DNA of 64,000 nt, taken from contig NZ_AJZD02000003.1 in the NCBI RefSeq assembly GCF_000272105.2, positions 28,886-92,885 of the forward strand, given 5' to 3'. Source of the DNA: Vibrio splendidus 12E03. GTDB taxonomy: Bacteria > Pseudomonadota > Gammaproteobacteria > Enterobacterales > Vibrionaceae. The notes beneath the pieces were generated by a model, which searched no databases, was not told the origin of the DNA, and saw only the letters and a list, made by a program, of their open reading frames with translations. The translations under genes were made by a program, and so were the position numbers. Positions 38,639-47,143 of the stretch are shown here, one piece after another (positions within the stretch are counted from its first letter, which is position 1; every line of letters begins with the position of its first letter).

Positions 38639-39502
38639 TTGAGTTTAGAAGTAGATATCATTTCACAGATAACCGAGCGTTTTCCCGCTCTTCGTGATGC
38701 AGAGAAAAAAGTCGCCAAGCTGATCATGGACGACATTGATTTCGCAGCCAATGCCAGTATCACAGAGCTTGCTGAAGGTGCTCAAGTCAGTGAAGCCACA
38801 ATTACGCGTTTTGCGAAGGCGATCGGCTGTAACAACGTGCGTGATATGAAGATCAAGCTTGCTCAAACCCTAACGGTGGGCCAGCGTTTTATTCTCGAAC
38901 CGGTAAACCAAACTGGCTATCAAGGTATCTACGAATCGATCAAGCAGAGCTTAGACATCAACCGAACCTTGTTCAAAGAGCAAGACGTTGAAACCGCGGT
39001 GAGTTGGCTGCACAACGCCAGACAGATCATTGCTATCGGCATGGGTGGCGGCTCAACCATCGCCTCTCAAGAGCTGCAACACAGACTGTTCCGATTGGGT
39101 TATCCGGTTGTGTCATACAACGATGGTTTAATGTCACGCATGGTTGCTGCCACGGCAGATGCCAACGATGTGATGGTGATGATTTCCGCGACAGGCTTTA
39201 CGCCAGTGATCACCGAAACCGCCGAACTAGCGAAACAGTACGGGCTAAAGATCATCGCAATTACCCCGCAAGACACGCCACTGGCAAAGATTGCGAATAT
39301 TGTTTTGCCAATCAAACACATGGAAACCGACTTCATCTACAAGCCATCAGCGTCTCGCTACGCAATGCTAGCATTAGTGGATGTGCTTTCAATGGGTATG
39401 GCGGTCAATCACAAGAACCGCTCGCGCGATAAACTTCGCCGCTTGAAGGTTGCTTTAGACTCCTACCGAGGCGGCGGCGACCGACAACCTCTCGGTGATT
39501 AA
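38639..39502 (+). CDS. RpiR/MurR-family transcriptional regulator
   Basis: About 287 residues with an N-terminal helix-turn-helix (about 30-75; ITELAEGAQVSEATITRFAKAIGC) and a C-terminal SIS sugar-phosphate-binding domain (about 125-265; IAIGMGGGSTIASQELQHRL, MISATGFTP). The start is a TTG at 38639 with AGGATCAGG upstream. RpiR proteins usually bind phosphosugars. KDPG or a related intermediate is a natural effector here, and the palindrome at 37192-37210 is the likely operator. A strong terminator follows. Confidence 0.92.
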   Translation: MSLEVDIISQITERFPALRDAEKKVAKLIMDDIDFAANASITELAEGAQVSEATITRFAKAIGCNNVRDMKIKLAQTLTVGQRFILEPVNQTGYQGIYESIKQSLDINRTLFKEQDVETAVSWLHNARQIIAIGMGGGSTIASQELQHRLFRLGYPVVSYNDGLMSRMVAATADANDVMVMISATGFTPVITETAELAKQYGLKIIAITPQDTPLAKIANIVLPIKHMETDFIYKPSASRYAMLALVDVLSMGMAVNHKNRSRDKLRRLKVALDSYRGGGDRQPLGD

Positions 39503-39552
39503 ACGTTACCGAAGCCAAGCTTGTCGCAGCTAAATCAAAATAGAATCTGAAT

Positions 39553-39602
39553 AAAAAGCCCCGCAGTATTCACTCAATCGAGTCGATACTGCGGGGCTTT
39601 TT
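39553..39602. terminator. Strong bidirectional terminator
   Basis: A 17-bp stem joins 39553-39569 (AAAAAGCCCCGCAGTAT) to 39586-39602. The loop also contains an ACTC/GAGT pair. It closes the chitin-oxidation cluster from the convergent ATPase gene. Confidence 0.92.
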
Positions 39603-39622
39603 AGTTGTGGATTTGCTAGAAA

Positions 39623-40165
39623 TTACTCGCCTGAGTCAATTGAAGTTAAAATGAACGCGACTCGTTCCTCGACAGATAGCTTAGGCACTTCCACCAGCTG
39701 ATAACCAAACTGAGTATAGGCTTCCACCATCTTTTCATAGGTGGCAACCGCCTCTTTAAAATCTTGCTTGCGCTCTTGGTCATTGATGAAAATAGAGTCC
39801 CATGGCGGGAAGATAAACACCTTACTGTTGTATACGAGCTCATTACAGCTATTGAGCAAGGATTCTGGAATAGGCAACGTCTCTAACAAACTGTAACCGT
39901 ATGAATCCACGATGCTTCTATCAAAGAAAACGAGTTGCTCACTTGCCTCAAATACTTGGTAATTAGCTAACTCTTCTCGCACCATCTCATCACGAAAAGC
40001 CACTTTATCTAACCACGGCAAAGCGCTACCTTGTTGCTCAACTTGGTGCTGAATCACTTTACGCCCAACCTCTGGTGCGCAGCGATAGCCCTTGCTTTTC
40101 AAAGCGTCGATGACCGAGGTTTTGCCGGATCCCGGCCCACCTGTAAATACAATTAGGTTATTCAA
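39623..40165 (-). CDS. Small P-loop NTPase (AAA-type, kinase-like)
   Basis: About 181 residues. Walker A is GGPGSGKTS at the very N-terminus; FFDRSIVDSYGYSL looks like a deoxynucleoside-kinase/predicted-ATPase DRx motif; the C-terminal half is helical. The start at 40165 is TTG with GAAGAGG upstream; the longer frame also begins with TTG (40207) but lacks a ribosome site. Family members are called 'AAA family ATPase' without known substrate. It follows the isochorismatase-like gene and is probably co-transcribed with it. Confidence 0.82.
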   Translation of the reverse strand: MNNLIVFTGGPGSGKTSVIDALKSKGYRCAPEVGRKVIQHQVEQQGSALPWLDKVAFRDEMVREELANYQVFEASEQLVFFDRSIVDSYGYSLLETLPIPESLLNSCNELVYNSKVFIFPPWDSIFINDQERKQDFKEAVATYEKMVEAYTQFGYQLVEVPKLSVEERVAFILTSIDSGE

Positions 40166-40218
40166 ATGAACCTCTTCAAAGGGGGAAAATAACGAATCGG
40201 ACCTCAACGAAACCCAAG

Positions 40219-40758
40219 TTAACGAATCAAGGACAGAATGGACTTAAATTCTGGTGCGCGGCAATCTTTCACTAGCTCGTATAAGCTCATTTCTAATCCC
40301 GTAATTTGGACACCAGCGTCCCGCAATCGACTGATAGCCAGTTTCTTGTTCAATGCTGTTCGCGAACTAACACAGTCACCAACTACCTGAACCTTGTACC
40401 CAAGTTCCAACAAACCCACTGCGGTTTGATAGACACAAATATGAGCCTCAATGCCACACACTAACCACGTATCGACATCCTTGGTTTGCACTGTCTCAAC
40501 AAATTTGGGTTCGCTACACGCGTTGAACGTGAATTTCGGTATCGGCTTAACATCACTCAATAGGTCATTCAGCTCACTAACGGTAGGCCCCAACTTCTCT
40601 GGGTTCTGCTCCAAACTCACAATAGGAAGGCCTAAAACCTGCGCTCCCTCAATCAGCTTCCCACAGTTAGAAATAAGTGTCTCACTCTCATCAACAAGGC
40701 GTGCGAGCTTGCCCTGAACATCCACAACCACCAAGCCTGTATTTTGTCTCATTAGCAT
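40219..40758 (-). CDS. Isochorismatase-family cysteine hydrolase (YcaC-like)
   Basis: About 179 residues. The catalytic triad of the family is visible: Asp in LVVVDVQGKL, Lys in PIPKFTFNAC, and Cys in CGIEAHICVYQTA with the preceding cis-peptide-like GIEAH. Such enzymes hydrolyse small amides or imides, but the substrate is unknown. The ATG at 40758 is chosen for its AAAGGGAT ribosome site. It lies upstream of the P-loop NTPase gene in the same direction. Confidence 0.88.
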   Translation of the reverse strand: MLMRQNTGLVVVDVQGKLARLVDESETLISNCGKLIEGAQVLGLPIVSLEQNPEKLGPTVSELNDLLSDVKPIPKFTFNACSEPKFVETVQTKDVDTWLVCGIEAHICVYQTAVGLLELGYKVQVVGDCVSSRTALNKKLAISRLRDAGVQITGLEMSLYELVKDCRAPEFKSILSLIR

Positions 40759-40947
40759 GTGTATCCCTTTATTTGGCAACCTAACTCACTAAGCAATCTG
40801 ATGGGTATGTTTTCTACTATGTAACGATTTAGCTTACAAAGCCATACAGTAATACGCATAAGACTACGGAATAATACTCACCAACGGTCGAAAGGCCGAA
40901 AACAAAAATAATTGATACTACATGACATTAAAGAGTGAGTAAGAACA

Positions 40948-41520
40948 ATGAACAAATTCGCGAAATCAGCATTAGCACTGGGTTTAATCGGCGCGGTTTC
41001 TCTTCCTGCATTAGCAGCAGGCACTGACGGTGGTGCGTACATCGGTGGCGGCCTTGGTGTGTACCAAGATTCTGATACAGACGGTCAAGGCAACCTAGAC
41101 TCAGACGGCATGGGTTACAACCTATACGGCGGCTACCAGTTCAACCGTATCGTAGGTGTTGAGCTTGGCTACAACGACTACGCAGACTACAAAAAAGGTA
41201 CAGAAAAAATGTCTCCAACGTCTGTTTCTGTATCAGCAAACCTAGGTTACACGTTCGACAACACGATTCGTCCGTTCGTATTGGCTGGTTTAAGTTCTGT
41301 TGACCTAAACGCAAACAAGAGCGCTGGTTACGCTGATGACAGCGGTACAGGTTTCCACTTCGGTCTGGGTGTTGAATACACGCCAATCGAAAACCTAACA
41401 CTACGACTAATTTCACAAGCTGATGCTGTGAGCGTAGAAAACTACTACGGTCCATTCAAAACCGAAGATAAGACACTGGCATTCAGCAGTGTTAGCCTAG
41501 GTGGTTCATACAACTTCTAA
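40948..41520 (+). CDS. Outer-membrane beta-barrel protein (OmpA-like 8-strand)
   Basis: This 190-residue protein has a signal peptide (1-23, ending LPALA) and alternating beta-strand pattern (GGAYIGGGLGVY, GYNLYGGYQFN, VGVELGYNDY, VSANLGYTF, FHFGLGVEYTP), ending with SLGGSYNF; the terminal Phe is the barrel-assembly signal. It belongs to the OMP_b-brl/OmpA-like group of small barrels, with no peptidoglycan domain. It stands alone, with its own promoter and a terminator. Confidence 0.9.
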   Translation: MNKFAKSALALGLIGAVSLPALAAGTDGGAYIGGGLGVYQDSDTDGQGNLDSDGMGYNLYGGYQFNRIVGVELGYNDYADYKKGTEKMSPTSVSVSANLGYTFDNTIRPFVLAGLSSVDLNANKSAGYADDSGTGFHFGLGVEYTPIENLTLRLISQADAVSVENYYGPFKTEDKTLAFSSVSLGGSYNF

Positions 41521-41555
41521 TGTAGCGAGCCTACGTAGAACAACCTAACGTAAAT

Positions 41556-41610
41556 AATTCACTTTGCTGTTCCACCTTGTCATGAAGGTCACTCAGTAAA
41601 GTGAATTTTT
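41556..41610 (+). terminator. Terminator after the outer-membrane protein
   Basis: AATTCACTTT (41556-41565) pairs with AAAGTGAATT (41598-41607), with an inner ACCTT/AAGGT pair, followed by a T run. Confidence 0.82.
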
Positions 41611-41753
41611 CGTTTCTACTGCCCCACACGCGTCATTTCACTTTAGCCAGTTTATCGCTCATCATCGTCGATTTGAGCTGTATTGATTGATATTAGAGCT
41701 TTCTTGATAGCGAGGCTAAAATAAAGAGATAAGAGGCGCAGGAGACAAGCATA

Positions 41754-43376
41754 GTGAATCTACCAAGTGTAAATATGTCGATAAACAAACTGCCCTTTGT
41801 ATTGGCGGTATATTACCTGCTGATTATCAACATCCCTCTCTCCCAAGAGTTGTTTAGTATTGTTCAGGCATCTAAGTCTGAAAGCGTTGCGTTTCTTATA
41901 TCCATCCCTATCTTCTTCCTTGCTGCCTTCAATTTTATCTTCCAAGTCTTCAATTGGCCGATATTCTCCAAGCCATTTTTTATCTTCTTACTGATCACCT
42001 CAACACTCGTCAGCTACAGCATGTTCAGTTACGGCATCTATGTCGATTATGGGATGATAGAGAACGTCTTCGAAACCAATAGTGGCGAAGCAGCAAGCTA
42101 TGTAAGTACCCACTCCATCTTATGGTTATTCGCGATGGGTATTATTCCGTCACTGCTGCTACTGTTTACCAAGCTTAAGCGAGAGTCATGGAAAGATTTC
42201 TTTGTCTGGAAGTCGATTGGATTGCTCTCTTCATTGATTGTTATCGCGATTATTGCAGGGCTGTTTTACAAAGATTATGTCTCGATTGGTCGCAATAACT
42301 CGCACATCAAAAAGATGATCATCCCAACCGAATACGTGTCATCCGCGGTCAAATACATCAATAATACCTACATTAAAGAGCCTATCCCCTATCAAGAGCT
42401 AGGATTAGATGCGAAGCAAACACCACAAGCCAAAGCGGCAACCAAGCCGACCTTACTGGTGTTTGTGCTTGGTGAAACCGCGCGCGTGTATAACTACCAA
42501 TATCATGGCTATGAGAGGGAAACGAACGCTCACACTCAGCCTTACAACCCGATATTTTTCTCTGATGTTCAGTCGTGCGGAACAGCCACTGCGGTTTCTG
42601 TGCCGTGTATGTTCTCGAACATGAATCGCAGCAACTACGACCGAGACAAGGCTTACAATCAAGATAACGTGGTCGACATCATGAACCGCGCGGGCATTCA
42701 CTCTATCTGGCGAGAACATGATGGTGGAGACAAGGCGGTCGCACACCGAATCAAAGAGATGACGCTCGTCGCCAAAGACAGCGATCCGTTGTGCAATAAC
42801 GATGTGTGCTACGACACGGCAATGCTAGAGAACTTCGAGCAAGATACTCAAGATCTTAGCCAAGATAGCATCATCTTCTATCATATTGCCGGATCTCATG
42901 GCCCTACTTACTTCGAACGCTATCCAGACGAACATAAGAAATTCACACCTGATTGCGCTCGCGCCGATATTGAAAACTGCACCAAAGAGGAAGTGGTTAA
43001 CACCTACGACAACACCATCTTGTACACGGATTTCTTCCTCTCACAGGCAATGAAAAAACTTGAGAAGCTGACCGACAAATACAACGTGGCGTTGATGTAC
43101 GTATCCGATCACGGTGAGTCTCTGGGAGAAAATGGCGTCTACTTACACGGCATGCCTTACTCTCTCGCTCCAAAAGAACAGACCCACGTTCCACTGATCT
43201 TTTGGATGTCGGATGGCTTTGCTGCCGAGAAAGGCATCAGTGACACGTGCTTGCGTAAAGCAGGAAAAGAACAGAGCTTCTCACACGATAATCTGTTCGA
43301 CTCTTTGCTTGGTCTGATGGACGTTCAAACCCAAGAATACCGAGAAAACCAAGATATCTTCGCACCGTGTCGGTAG
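41754..43376 (+). CDS. eptA: Lipid A phosphoethanolamine transferase, EptA family
   Basis: This 540-residue inner-membrane enzyme has five TM helices in the first ~180 residues, then a periplasmic sulfatase-like domain. Metal and catalytic elements are GETARVYNYQYHGY, the nucleophile Thr in SCGTATAVSVPCMFS (about residue 277), IAGSHGPTY and SDHGESLGE. It adds phosphoethanolamine to lipid A and lowers susceptibility to cationic peptides. The start is GTG at 41754 (AGGAG upstream); an ATG seven codons later is possible. It borders the secretion locus but has its own terminator. Confidence 0.93.
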   Translation: MNLPSVNMSINKLPFVLAVYYLLIINIPLSQELFSIVQASKSESVAFLISIPIFFLAAFNFIFQVFNWPIFSKPFFIFLLITSTLVSYSMFSYGIYVDYGMIENVFETNSGEAASYVSTHSILWLFAMGIIPSLLLLFTKLKRESWKDFFVWKSIGLLSSLIVIAIIAGLFYKDYVSIGRNNSHIKKMIIPTEYVSSAVKYINNTYIKEPIPYQELGLDAKQTPQAKAATKPTLLVFVLGETARVYNYQYHGYERETNAHTQPYNPIFFSDVQSCGTATAVSVPCMFSNMNRSNYDRDKAYNQDNVVDIMNRAGIHSIWREHDGGDKAVAHRIKEMTLVAKDSDPLCNNDVCYDTAMLENFEQDTQDLSQDSIIFYHIAGSHGPTYFERYPDEHKKFTPDCARADIENCTKEEVVNTYDNTILYTDFFLSQAMKKLEKLTDKYNVALMYVSDHGESLGENGVYLHGMPYSLAPKEQTHVPLIFWMSDGFAAEKGISDTCLRKAGKEQSFSHDNLFDSLLGLMDVQTQEYRENQDIFAPCR

Positions 43377-43397
43377 TTCTTTTCAAATACTGATTTT

Positions 43398-43427
43398 AAA
43401 GGGGCTCATTGTATTAGCCCCTTTTTG
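43398..43427 (+). terminator. Terminator after eptA
   Basis: AAAGGGGCT (43398-43406) and AGCCCCTTT (43416-43424), then a T run. Confidence 0.9.
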
Positions 43428-43779
43428 TTTTCTATCTAATCTAAAACTGTCGTTTTACTCACACCAGTCTTACAGGGAGCGGTGGGGAAATTTAAATAGT
43501 ATACAGTAAAATCACGATTGAAATGACATAGAAAGCGACTCAAAACCTTTGACTCAATCTATAAAGGGCAAGGTGATCAATTATACTTATTAGGTTAACA
43601 ACAGCTCAATTTGAGGTATAGTTGCAGCTTGAAGAACATTTGATATCTAGTTTAATGTTTATTAATACTTGCATGTTTAACGAATCAGCTAAAAACGCTC
43701 CGTATTCGTCACTTGACCTCCTTACAGAATATCACCAAGAAGCAAGTTTCTTTCACTATATCACTGAAGGAAACACAAA
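43428..43779 (+). other. Upstream region of the VtrA-like gene
   Basis: About 350 bp, markedly AT-rich, with no established gene. It marks the left border of the secretion locus. A 42-codon open frame at its right end (43655-43783) is listed separately. Confidence 0.5.
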
Positions 43780-43783
43780 ATGA
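43655..43783 (+). CDS. Possible leader ORF overlapping the VtrA-like start
   Basis: ATG at 43655 opens 42 codons that end in TGA overlapping the regulator's ATG (ATGA). There is no clear ribosome site before 43655, and no homology can be judged. The stop/start overlap would allow translational coupling. It may be chance. Confidence 0.25.
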   Translation: MFINTCMFNESAKNAPYSSLDLLTEYHQEASFFHYITEGNTK

Positions 43784-44610
43784 CGAGAGCCTTTAAAGTC
43801 AAGCAATTCGTTTTAATCGAGGACTCTCTGTTTATTCTCGACTCAAAAACCAATCAACAGTTGCGAATAGGTACACATGATTTATTAACTCTCAAAGAGT
43901 TGTGCTTTCATGCAGGAAAGATCGTTTCTAAAGAATCGCTATTGGAAAAAGGATGGCCTGGAAAAATCGTTTCTGATAGTTCACTAACCCAATCGATTCG
44001 TAACATACGAACGTTGTTAGGCGACAACGGCAAAGAACAAAAATGGTTAAAAACCGTCCCAAAAATCGGCTACGTACTAGACGAATCTATCGTTCACAAG
44101 ATCAGTAATGAAAGCCTTTCTGTTGATAGCTACATAGAACCACTTCAAAAAGAGGCTAAATTAAAAAAAGAAATACAAAAAACAAACATACCTCGACTTA
44201 AGCGGTGGCTAAACTGTACAAATAACCTCAGTTGTGGGTTTAAACTAACAATACTGAGCTTACTTTTAGTATCGACTGCTAATTTGTCATATAAGGTTTA
44301 CAAGCTGATATTAATCAAACAAAAAACAACTAAATATCCCAAAATAAGCTTTGCACAAGGGACAACAACAATCTATTCGGACAATACAGAGTTTGCTTTA
44401 GAAGCAGGTAAAGAAATTTATTGTTGGCTAGATAAAAATAAAATTAAGCCACAAAGAATTGATGTCTTACTATTAAAAGAGAACCTCTCTTTTGCTATCG
44501 TAGATCAGCAGGGTAAAATCACCAATAAATTAATTTTATTAGAAAAAGGCTTTGAAAATAAGCAAGTCGTAAAACTATTAGTCGATGAGGTAAGTCATGC
44601 TTTCAATTAG
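43780..44610 (+). CDS. Membrane-bound ToxR-type transcription activator, VtrA-like
   Basis: This 276-residue protein has an N-terminal OmpR/ToxR winged helix (about 10-105; LRIGTHDLLTLKELC, SDSSLTQSIRNIRTLLGDNG, KWLKTVPKIGYVL), a basic linker, a single TM segment (about 153-175) and a ~100-residue periplasmic domain. This is the layout of VtrA, the bile-responsive activator of V. parahaemolyticus T3SS2. Its last codons overlap the next gene by 14 bp, as vtrA overlaps vtrC. It would bind DNA from the membrane and switch on the VtrB-like gene at 55979. AAGGAA precedes the ATG. Orthology rests on architecture and context. Confidence 0.82.
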   Translation: MTRAFKVKQFVLIEDSLFILDSKTNQQLRIGTHDLLTLKELCFHAGKIVSKESLLEKGWPGKIVSDSSLTQSIRNIRTLLGDNGKEQKWLKTVPKIGYVLDESIVHKISNESLSVDSYIEPLQKEAKLKKEIQKTNIPRLKRWLNCTNNLSCGFKLTILSLLLVSTANLSYKVYKLILIKQKTTKYPKISFAQGTTTIYSDNTEFALEAGKEIYCWLDKNKIKPQRIDVLLLKENLSFAIVDQQGKITNKLILLEKGFENKQVVKLLVDEVSHAFN

Positions 44611-45073
44611 TTTATTCCTTGTCGCTTTCCTCAATATTTTACTCTTTATTATCTACGGTTTCAGTGACACTCCTGGCGTTGCTTATGATATAGATTACCG
44701 AGTCGAAGATGTTGCAAGCGACTACTGCGGCCGTAGTAAGTCACAAATTTACTTCGATGATAACAAATTCGAAATGAAGTCAGTCGTTGAAGAAATTACT
44801 CCAAATAACGAAAAGTTGTATTTCGAAACACAAAAAAAAGGAACGTATTTATCGCTCAGTGAAAACGTTTATAGTATGAGTTTCACTGAACATACCTCTA
44901 ATTTTATTGGAAACAAACGCCTACCTGAGACTCCTATCATAAACAGTTTTTATAGCGCAGAACGGTATCTACCCAACCGAAACTTGATTGAAATAAAACA
45001 CCGAAGTGAAAACTACCTTATTTTAATAAGTTTTATTAATGGTGGCCAGATTCTTGCTCTGGAGCGACACTAA
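44597..45073 (+). CDS. VtrC-like membrane-anchored partner of the ToxR-type activator
   Basis: This 158-residue protein has one N-terminal TM segment (about 3-22) and a periplasmic beta-rich domain (about 30-155). VtrC (about 160 residues) forms a beta-barrel-like heterodimer with the VtrA periplasmic domain and binds bile salts; ToxS has a similar layout with ToxR. Overlap with the preceding gene by 14 bp in another frame is the strongest support. Primary sequence is divergent, so the identity is inferred from position, size and topology. Confidence 0.78.
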   Translation: MLSISLFLVAFLNILLFIIYGFSDTPGVAYDIDYRVEDVASDYCGRSKSQIYFDDNKFEMKSVVEEITPNNEKLYFETQKKGTYLSLSENVYSMSFTEHTSNFIGNKRLPETPIINSFYSAERYLPNRNLIEIKHRSENYLILISFINGGQILALERH

Positions 45074-45141
45074 GATACTTCACAATAATGACATCCATGT
45101 ACAGGCTAAACAATTTCCCCACAATAACGTTTAATGAACGT

Positions 45142-45519
45142 TTATATCTTTATGCAATGCACCGCTTTGTTAAATAGCGTCAGTTTGTCGGCCAACTGCC
45201 TTTCTACACTCGCGGCATTGACCTCCCACTCTGATACCATAATAAGTTTATCTTTAGTGGTGTTCATAAATACCTGCTCATCAGACATCAATAATTCAAC
45301 CAGTTTTGATGCTTTGAGAGCCAAGACACGTCGATCACGTAAAGGTATTTCTACGAACGCTTGAATACTCTTTTCATTCAGTGAAATAAAAATCTCCTCT
45401 CCATCGACCAACTCAATAGCAATAGGTTGATTACCCTCGATTCTTGATAACATGTTCGCGGGTACTCCTAGGTTTTCGACCAAGGTTTTGAATACTATCT
45501 CTCGCAACTTTTTCAACAT
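45142..45519 (-). CDS. Type III secretion chaperone, CesT/class I type
   Basis: This 125-residue acidic protein has the alpha-beta-beta-beta-alpha-beta-beta-alpha pattern of Tir/CesT-family chaperones (QPIAIELVDGEEIFISL; SIQAFVEIPL; DKLIMVSEWEVN). These dimerise and pilot effectors to the ATPase. In V. parahaemolyticus T3SS2 the chaperone VocC occupies this place between vtrC and vscS2 (from memory). It is the last minus-strand gene of the secretion run and convergent with the VtrC-like gene. Confidence 0.75.
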   Translation of the reverse strand: MLKKLREIVFKTLVENLGVPANMLSRIEGNQPIAIELVDGEEIFISLNEKSIQAFVEIPLRDRRVLALKASKLVELLMSDEQVFMNTTKDKLIMVSEWEVNAASVERQLADKLTLFNKAVHCIKI

Positions 45520-45564
45520 TAACTCCTATGAACTTACAATATTTGAACTTGATGTAAATAATGG

Positions 45565-45798
45565 TTATAGCTGCCGGAACAACAAATGAAACTGGTCATA
45601 AATGTTGCCTCCAACCTGAGTGAGCAAGATGATGAAAACAACCAACTTTGCCGCCATAGGTAAACCAGGGTCCTGGACGCTAAACACCGTTTGAAGTAGA
45701 CCAACAACCACGCCAGTTATCACAAAACTCAACGAAAATATAATGATCGCATCTTTCACTATGTCCAAACAGGCTGCGGTCACATCAAGTACGGTCAT
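45565..45798 (-). CDS. sctS: T3SS export apparatus protein SctS
   Basis: A small FliQ/SctS membrane protein, about 77 residues, with two TM helices (about 14-36 and 48-70) separated by the loop TVFSVQDPGLPMAAKLV, typical of the family. It forms part of the export gate with SctR and SctT in the inner membrane. The ATG at 45798 is preferred because GAGG lies 6 nt upstream. It overlaps the end of the upstream 452-residue gene by about 14 bp. Confidence 0.92.
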   Translation of the reverse strand: MTVLDVTAACLDIVKDAIIIFSLSFVITGVVVGLLQTVFSVQDPGLPMAAKLVVFIILLTQVGGNIYDQFHLLFRQL

Positions 45799-47143
45799 AA
45801 ACATCCTCTAGAAAACTAGTCACTTGGTGCTCCTCAAATTCAAATAGATAATATTTATTACGAAACAGAACTAGATAACTATTGACCAGAGGGTATTGCC
45901 AGAACATTTCTGGTGCGAGCTCGAAGTGCGTTCTCGTTGTTCTCTCTACTGGTACTAGTGTTTGTAATGCAAGCGATGACGGGACAGTCAATCCTCCTCG
46001 GTCTGTATTGGTTTTTACCACCTCCCTATGGAAAATATCGTGGCTTGCTTTCCCTTCCTCAGAGATCACGGTAGTGAGTGCGACTTGATTGACCAATTCA
46101 GACGAGACAGCACCCCGTTGAACCAGAGTTGAGCTCTGCGAAGTGACTCGACCACTCAGCTCCAAACCAAATGTATGTCGCCCTGACGGAGTAAAGGGAA
46201 GCGATAGCGTCCCTGTTCGATTTGGCACATCAGACATTGTAGGCACTGCTTTACCCGAAAAACTATTATTCAGACCTTGCTCCTTGGAATACCTAGGCTC
46301 GGGGGGAGCCATGACCGCTCTAGTTCGCCAGATCTCATCTAGAACAATAGGACCTGTCTTCGCAATGCTACTTCGGTCTCGGTCATCGAGAGACTTAAAC
46401 TCGGGCAGAGTAGTTCTTTCCTTTGAATGACTGGTCACGCCTGGCTCGGTAATACCAATCTTAGCGACAGAGCTATTACTCATTTCACGCAGGTCGATAG
46501 ATCTAGTTACTTGGGGCATCCCGAATCGACTAGTCACATTAGGCTCGGCATTACCAGCCGTAGCAACAACACCATGACTCCGTTCTCGTTGATGAAGAGG
46601 AGGAGCTAGGGTCACCTCTGCTGAAACCTGAGTAACAGGATGATGTTCTCGCCTTCTTAAATTTGATAGTTGTCCCATGAAGGCTTTATCTAAATCAGCA
46701 ACCATTGGCATTGTATTTAACAATGCATGCACGACCTTGGCATCCAGCGATAAACTCACTTTTTGCAACGTAACCCTGTTCAACATTGGCTGACCATATC
46801 GCAGCGTTCCTGCTAGACCTAATCCAGAGTGACCATCAGAATCTCGCTTGACGATAACCAAAGGATCAATTGCGGCTTTGCTTTCAACGACATGTTGCTC
46901 CCCCTTATTCTCACAGCTCTGATTGGATTCCTTAATACAAAGGTCACCAAAAACATTCGTTTGGGGGATTCCTTTTGCTATCAGAAGCTCAACTTTAATC
47001 TCAGTTTCTAACTCTTTATCGTCAAAAAGCAGAAGTGTATCTAAATCAGGTTCGCGTAAATCAGTGAGGTGTTGATCCAACTCGAATCCTTCACCAGTAT
47101 TGAGTGTCGTACGAGTCACCTCACTGATAAATAAGTTAATCAT
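45785..47143 (-). CDS. Large repeat-containing T3SS protein in the SctP position, function uncertain
   Basis: About 452 residues from the ATG at 47143 (the ATG at 47152 has its ribosome site too close). It lies between SctO and SctS, overlapping both, where ruler proteins (SctP) or, in V. parahaemolyticus T3SS2, VPA1336 (VopZ) are found. The N-terminal 45 residues are acidic. The middle (about 190-300) holds a degenerate ~35-residue repeat rich in Pro/Thr/Ser, and the C-terminus ends with an aromatic segment (ALAPEMFWQYPLV-like, then LVLFRNKYYLFEFEEHQ). Disorder plus repeats suits a molecular ruler or an effector; sequence alone does not decide. Confidence 0.6.
   Translation of the reverse strand: MINLFISEVTRTTLNTGEGFELDQHLTDLREPDLDTLLLFDDKELETEIKVELLIAKGIPQTNVFGDLCIKESNQSCENKGEQHVVESKAAIDPLVIVKRDSDGHSGLGLAGTLRYGQPMLNRVTLQKVSLSLDAKVVHALLNTMPMVADLDKAFMGQLSNLRRREHHPVTQVSAEVTLAPPLHQRERSHGVVATAGNAEPNVTSRFGMPQVTRSIDLREMSNSSVAKIGITEPGVTSHSKERTTLPEFKSLDDRDRSSIAKTGPIVLDEIWRTRAVMAPPEPRYSKEQGLNNSFSGKAVPTMSDVPNRTGTLSLPFTPSGRHTFGLELSGRVTSQSSTLVQRGAVSSELVNQVALTTVISEEGKASHDIFHREVVKTNTDRGGLTVPSSLALQTLVPVERTTRTHFELAPEMFWQYPLVNSYLVLFRNKYYLFEFEEHQVTSFLEDVYDRT
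46340..46590 (-). repeat. Degenerate ~35-residue tandem repeat inside the SctP-position gene
   Basis: Units align on HGVVATAGNAEPNVTS, SSVAKIGITEPGVTS and SSIAKTGPI, spaced about 34-35 codons, each preceded by a D-R/L-R-E-type acidic-basic turn. Only about three units are visible and they are diverged. Confidence 0.55.
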
